Part shown: positions 5,630 to 6,591 of the stretch, piece by piece | Layout: every line of letters begins with the position of its first letter | Position numbering within the stretch: position 1 is the first letter of the stretch | Assembly: GCA_947305835.1 (NCBI GenBank) | Contig: CAMZEQ010000045.1 | Location: 1 to 6,591, forward strand | Source of the DNA: an uncultured Alphaproteobacteria bacterium | GTDB lineage: Bacteria > Pseudomonadota > Alphaproteobacteria > CAAHEQ01 > UBA3637 | Reading direction: 5' to 3' | Length of the DNA: 6,591 nt | Translations under genes and position numbers: made by a program | The notes under the pieces: model-generated | What the model was told of the DNA's origin: nothing | Database searches by the model: none | The model's input: the letters and a program-made list of their open reading frames with translations, nothing else

Positions 5630-5658
5630 ATTATACGCAAATTCTAATCAAAAATCAA
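5630..5658 (-). promoter_or_regulatory. tRNA-Pro promoter (TTGATT-N17-TATAAT)
   Basis: On the minus strand TTGATT (5658-5653) is followed after 17 bp by a perfect TATAAT (5635-5630). The start site would be near 5622-5624, leaving a leader of only about 5-7 nt before the mature tRNA end at 5617. Confidence 0.75.
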
Positions 5659-5722
5659 GAAAATTTTAATGAAAGGGTACAAAAAAGAACTTTTAAAATT
5701 TTTATCTATATCCATTTTTTAC

Positions 5723-5750
5723 TTGAAAAATAAATCAAATATCGTATTCT
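5723..5750 (+). promoter_or_regulatory. Candidate promoter of the cytidylyltransferase gene
   Basis: TTGAAA (5723-5728) and TATTCT (5745-5750) are 16 bp apart, with a T-run just before the -35 box. The start site would be near 5757, a few bases before the ribosome site GGGAGA (5761-5766). The block TTTTTTACTTGAAA is shared with the region upstream of pyrG. Confidence 0.5.
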
Positions 5751-5774
5751 TAAAGCAATCGGGAGATTGTTTGA

Positions 5775-6449
5775 ATGTATCATAATAAAAAAATTTTAGC
5801 TTTCGTGCCGGCTCGATTCGACAGCCAGGGAGTAAAGCATAAAAATTTAAAAAAAATAGATGGCGAACCCTTATTTATGCGCTCGGTTGATTACGCTTTT
5901 TCATCAAAATATGTGGATGATGTTTTGGTAAGCTCTGATTCCGAAAGGGTATTGGCTATCGCCCACAAACACGGTTGTTTGGAAAACAAATTGCGGCCCA
6001 AAAAGCTATCCTCAGGAACAGCCCGCATTATCGATGCCATGTTATGGGAATTAAAGCATCAAAAACAACAATATGATGCCATTGTTTTATTACAACCGAC
6101 CAGCCCGTTGCGCCCCAAAGGTGCTTTGGATAAAGCTATCGAACTGTATTTTGAAAAAGAAACATCCTTAATTTCCGTTGTTAAAATCGAAGATCACCCC
6201 GAATTTATGCGCACAATCGGTAAAGACGAAAAACTGCATAAAATTATCCACACTTCTTCGGATATCCGCCGTCAAGAATTAATACAAAATTATAAAATTG
6301 TCGGATCCATTTATATCAACAATGTTCATACGTTAAACGAAAACACAGTCCTGAATGAAAATAAAATCCCATTCATCATAAATGATTACTATTCTTTAGA
6401 TATAGACACACCGAAAGATTGGATGGAATTGAAAAAAAGAGTCGAATAA
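5775..6449 (+). CDS. Acylneuraminate (nonulosonic acid) cytidylyltransferase family protein
   Basis: This 224-residue cytosolic enzyme should use CTP to activate a sialic-type nonulosonic acid (neuraminic, legionaminic or pseudaminic) as its CMP-sugar for surface glycans. It aligns along its whole length with NeuA/CMP-NeuAc synthetases. It has the N-terminal nucleotide-binding loop PARFDSQG (12-19) with K23-N24, VSSDS (52-56), LRPKKLSSGTA (73-83), LLQPTSPLR (105-113), HPEF (141-144), RRQEL and GSIYINN in the sugar site, and the Mg-binding SLDIDT with D209 and D211 as in Neisseria CMP-NeuAc synthetase. One family-typical Lys in the loop (S-K-G) is Gln18 here. The start follows GGGAGA (5761-5766) at 8 nt. 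Which sugar it uses cannot be told from this protein, and no synthase gene (NeuB/PseI type) is visible. A broken inverted copy of residues 129-155 lies at 5343-5438. The MATE transporter follows after 51 bp with its own promoter. Confidence 0.9.
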   Translation: MYHNKKILAFVPARFDSQGVKHKNLKKIDGEPLFMRSVDYAFSSKYVDDVLVSSDSERVLAIAHKHGCLENKLRPKKLSSGTARIIDAMLWELKHQKQQYDAIVLLQPTSPLRPKGALDKAIELYFEKETSLISVVKIEDHPEFMRTIGKDEKLHKIIHTSSDIRRQELIQNYKIVGSIYINNVHTLNENTVLNENKIPFIINDYYSLDIDTPKDWMELKKRVE

Positions 6450-6464
6450 GAATCAAAATTGTCA

Positions 6465-6494
6465 TTGACAAAAACAATGAATTTATTTTAAAAT
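6465..6494 (+). promoter_or_regulatory. Promoter of the MATE gene, probably giving a leaderless mRNA
   Basis: A perfect TTGACA (6465-6470) is followed after 18 bp by TAAAAT (6489-6494), which ends 6 nt before the ATG at 6501. Transcription should start at or within a base of the A of the ATG. The 6 nt between (CCGCCC) hold no Shine-Dalgarno sequence. Confidence 0.65.
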
Positions 6495-6500
6495 CCGCCC

Positions 6501-6591
6501 ATGCAAGTACAAAATGTTAAACTTTTTGAACGCACTAAAGTTTCAAAAGCAGTGTTGATTTTGACCGTTCCTACTATTTTAAGCCAACTGG
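6501..6591 (+). CDS. MATE family efflux transporter, N-terminal fragment
   Basis: Only the first 30 codons are inside the window and the gene runs off the right edge. The segment LFERTKVSKAVLILTVPTIL matches the conserved start of MATE (multi-antimicrobial extrusion) transporters, whose usual form is LFExxPVxKAIxxLxxPTIISQL leading into the first membrane helix. A Na+- or H+-driven drug or metabolite exporter of the inner membrane, normally about 450 residues with 12 helices, is expected. A polysaccharide flippase of the same superfamily (MOP) is a less likely alternative. The ATG lies 6 nt after the -10 box and has no ribosome site. Confidence 0.8.
   Translation, partial: MQVQNVKLFERTKVSKAVLILTVPTILSQL

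Overview
The window looks like chromosomal DNA of a low-GC alphaproteobacterium. Four things suggest this. The 16S 5' end reads in the alphaproteobacterial style (GAACGAACGCTGGCGGCAGG near the start). The recA operator is the GAAC-N7-GAAC direct repeat used by alphaproteobacterial LexA. The rRNA leader carries a boxA-like element of the alphaproteobacterial type. RecA, CTP synthase and the deaminase also resemble alphaproteobacterial family members. The AT-rich intergenic regions would fit a host-associated or gut lineage, but that last step is inference.

Layout, left to right. The 5' part of a 16S rRNA gene (minus strand) runs off the left edge. It is preceded by a long structured leader and a near-consensus rRNA promoter at 563-591. 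Divergent from it is pyrG (799-2427, plus), encoding CTP synthase. Its stop codon overlaps the stop codon of a convergent small gene (2424-2906, minus), a SixA-like histidine-phosphatase fold that has lost its catalytic residues. Next come two plus-strand genes: a YgjP-type HExxH metalloprotein (2996-3649) and a dCMP-deaminase-family protein (3693-4172). recA (4217-5251, minus) is convergent with them and has its own terminator, an SOS box and a promoter. Upstream of recA lies an inverted, broken fragment of a sugar-nucleotide cytidylyltransferase gene (about 5343-5438). After it comes tRNA-Pro(CGG) (5541-5617, minus) with a promoter and terminator. The right end holds the intact cytidylyltransferase (5775-6449, plus) and the start of a MATE-family transporter (6501 to the edge, plus).

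Functionally, several genes touch pyrimidine nucleotides: CTP synthase makes CTP, the deaminase turns dCMP into dUMP, and the cytidylyltransferase would spend CTP to activate a nonulosonic (sialic-type) acid for surface glycans. They are separate transcription units, so this is a theme rather than an operon. recA is a stand-alone SOS-controlled gene.

The points most worth a second look are the catalytically dead SixA-like protein, the inverted gene fragment about 93% identical to the cytidylyltransferase located 0.8 kb away, the mutually exclusive stems possible in the 16S leader, and two genes whose -10 boxes sit so close to the ATG that their mRNAs are probably leaderless. I did not find a clear new multi-gene system.
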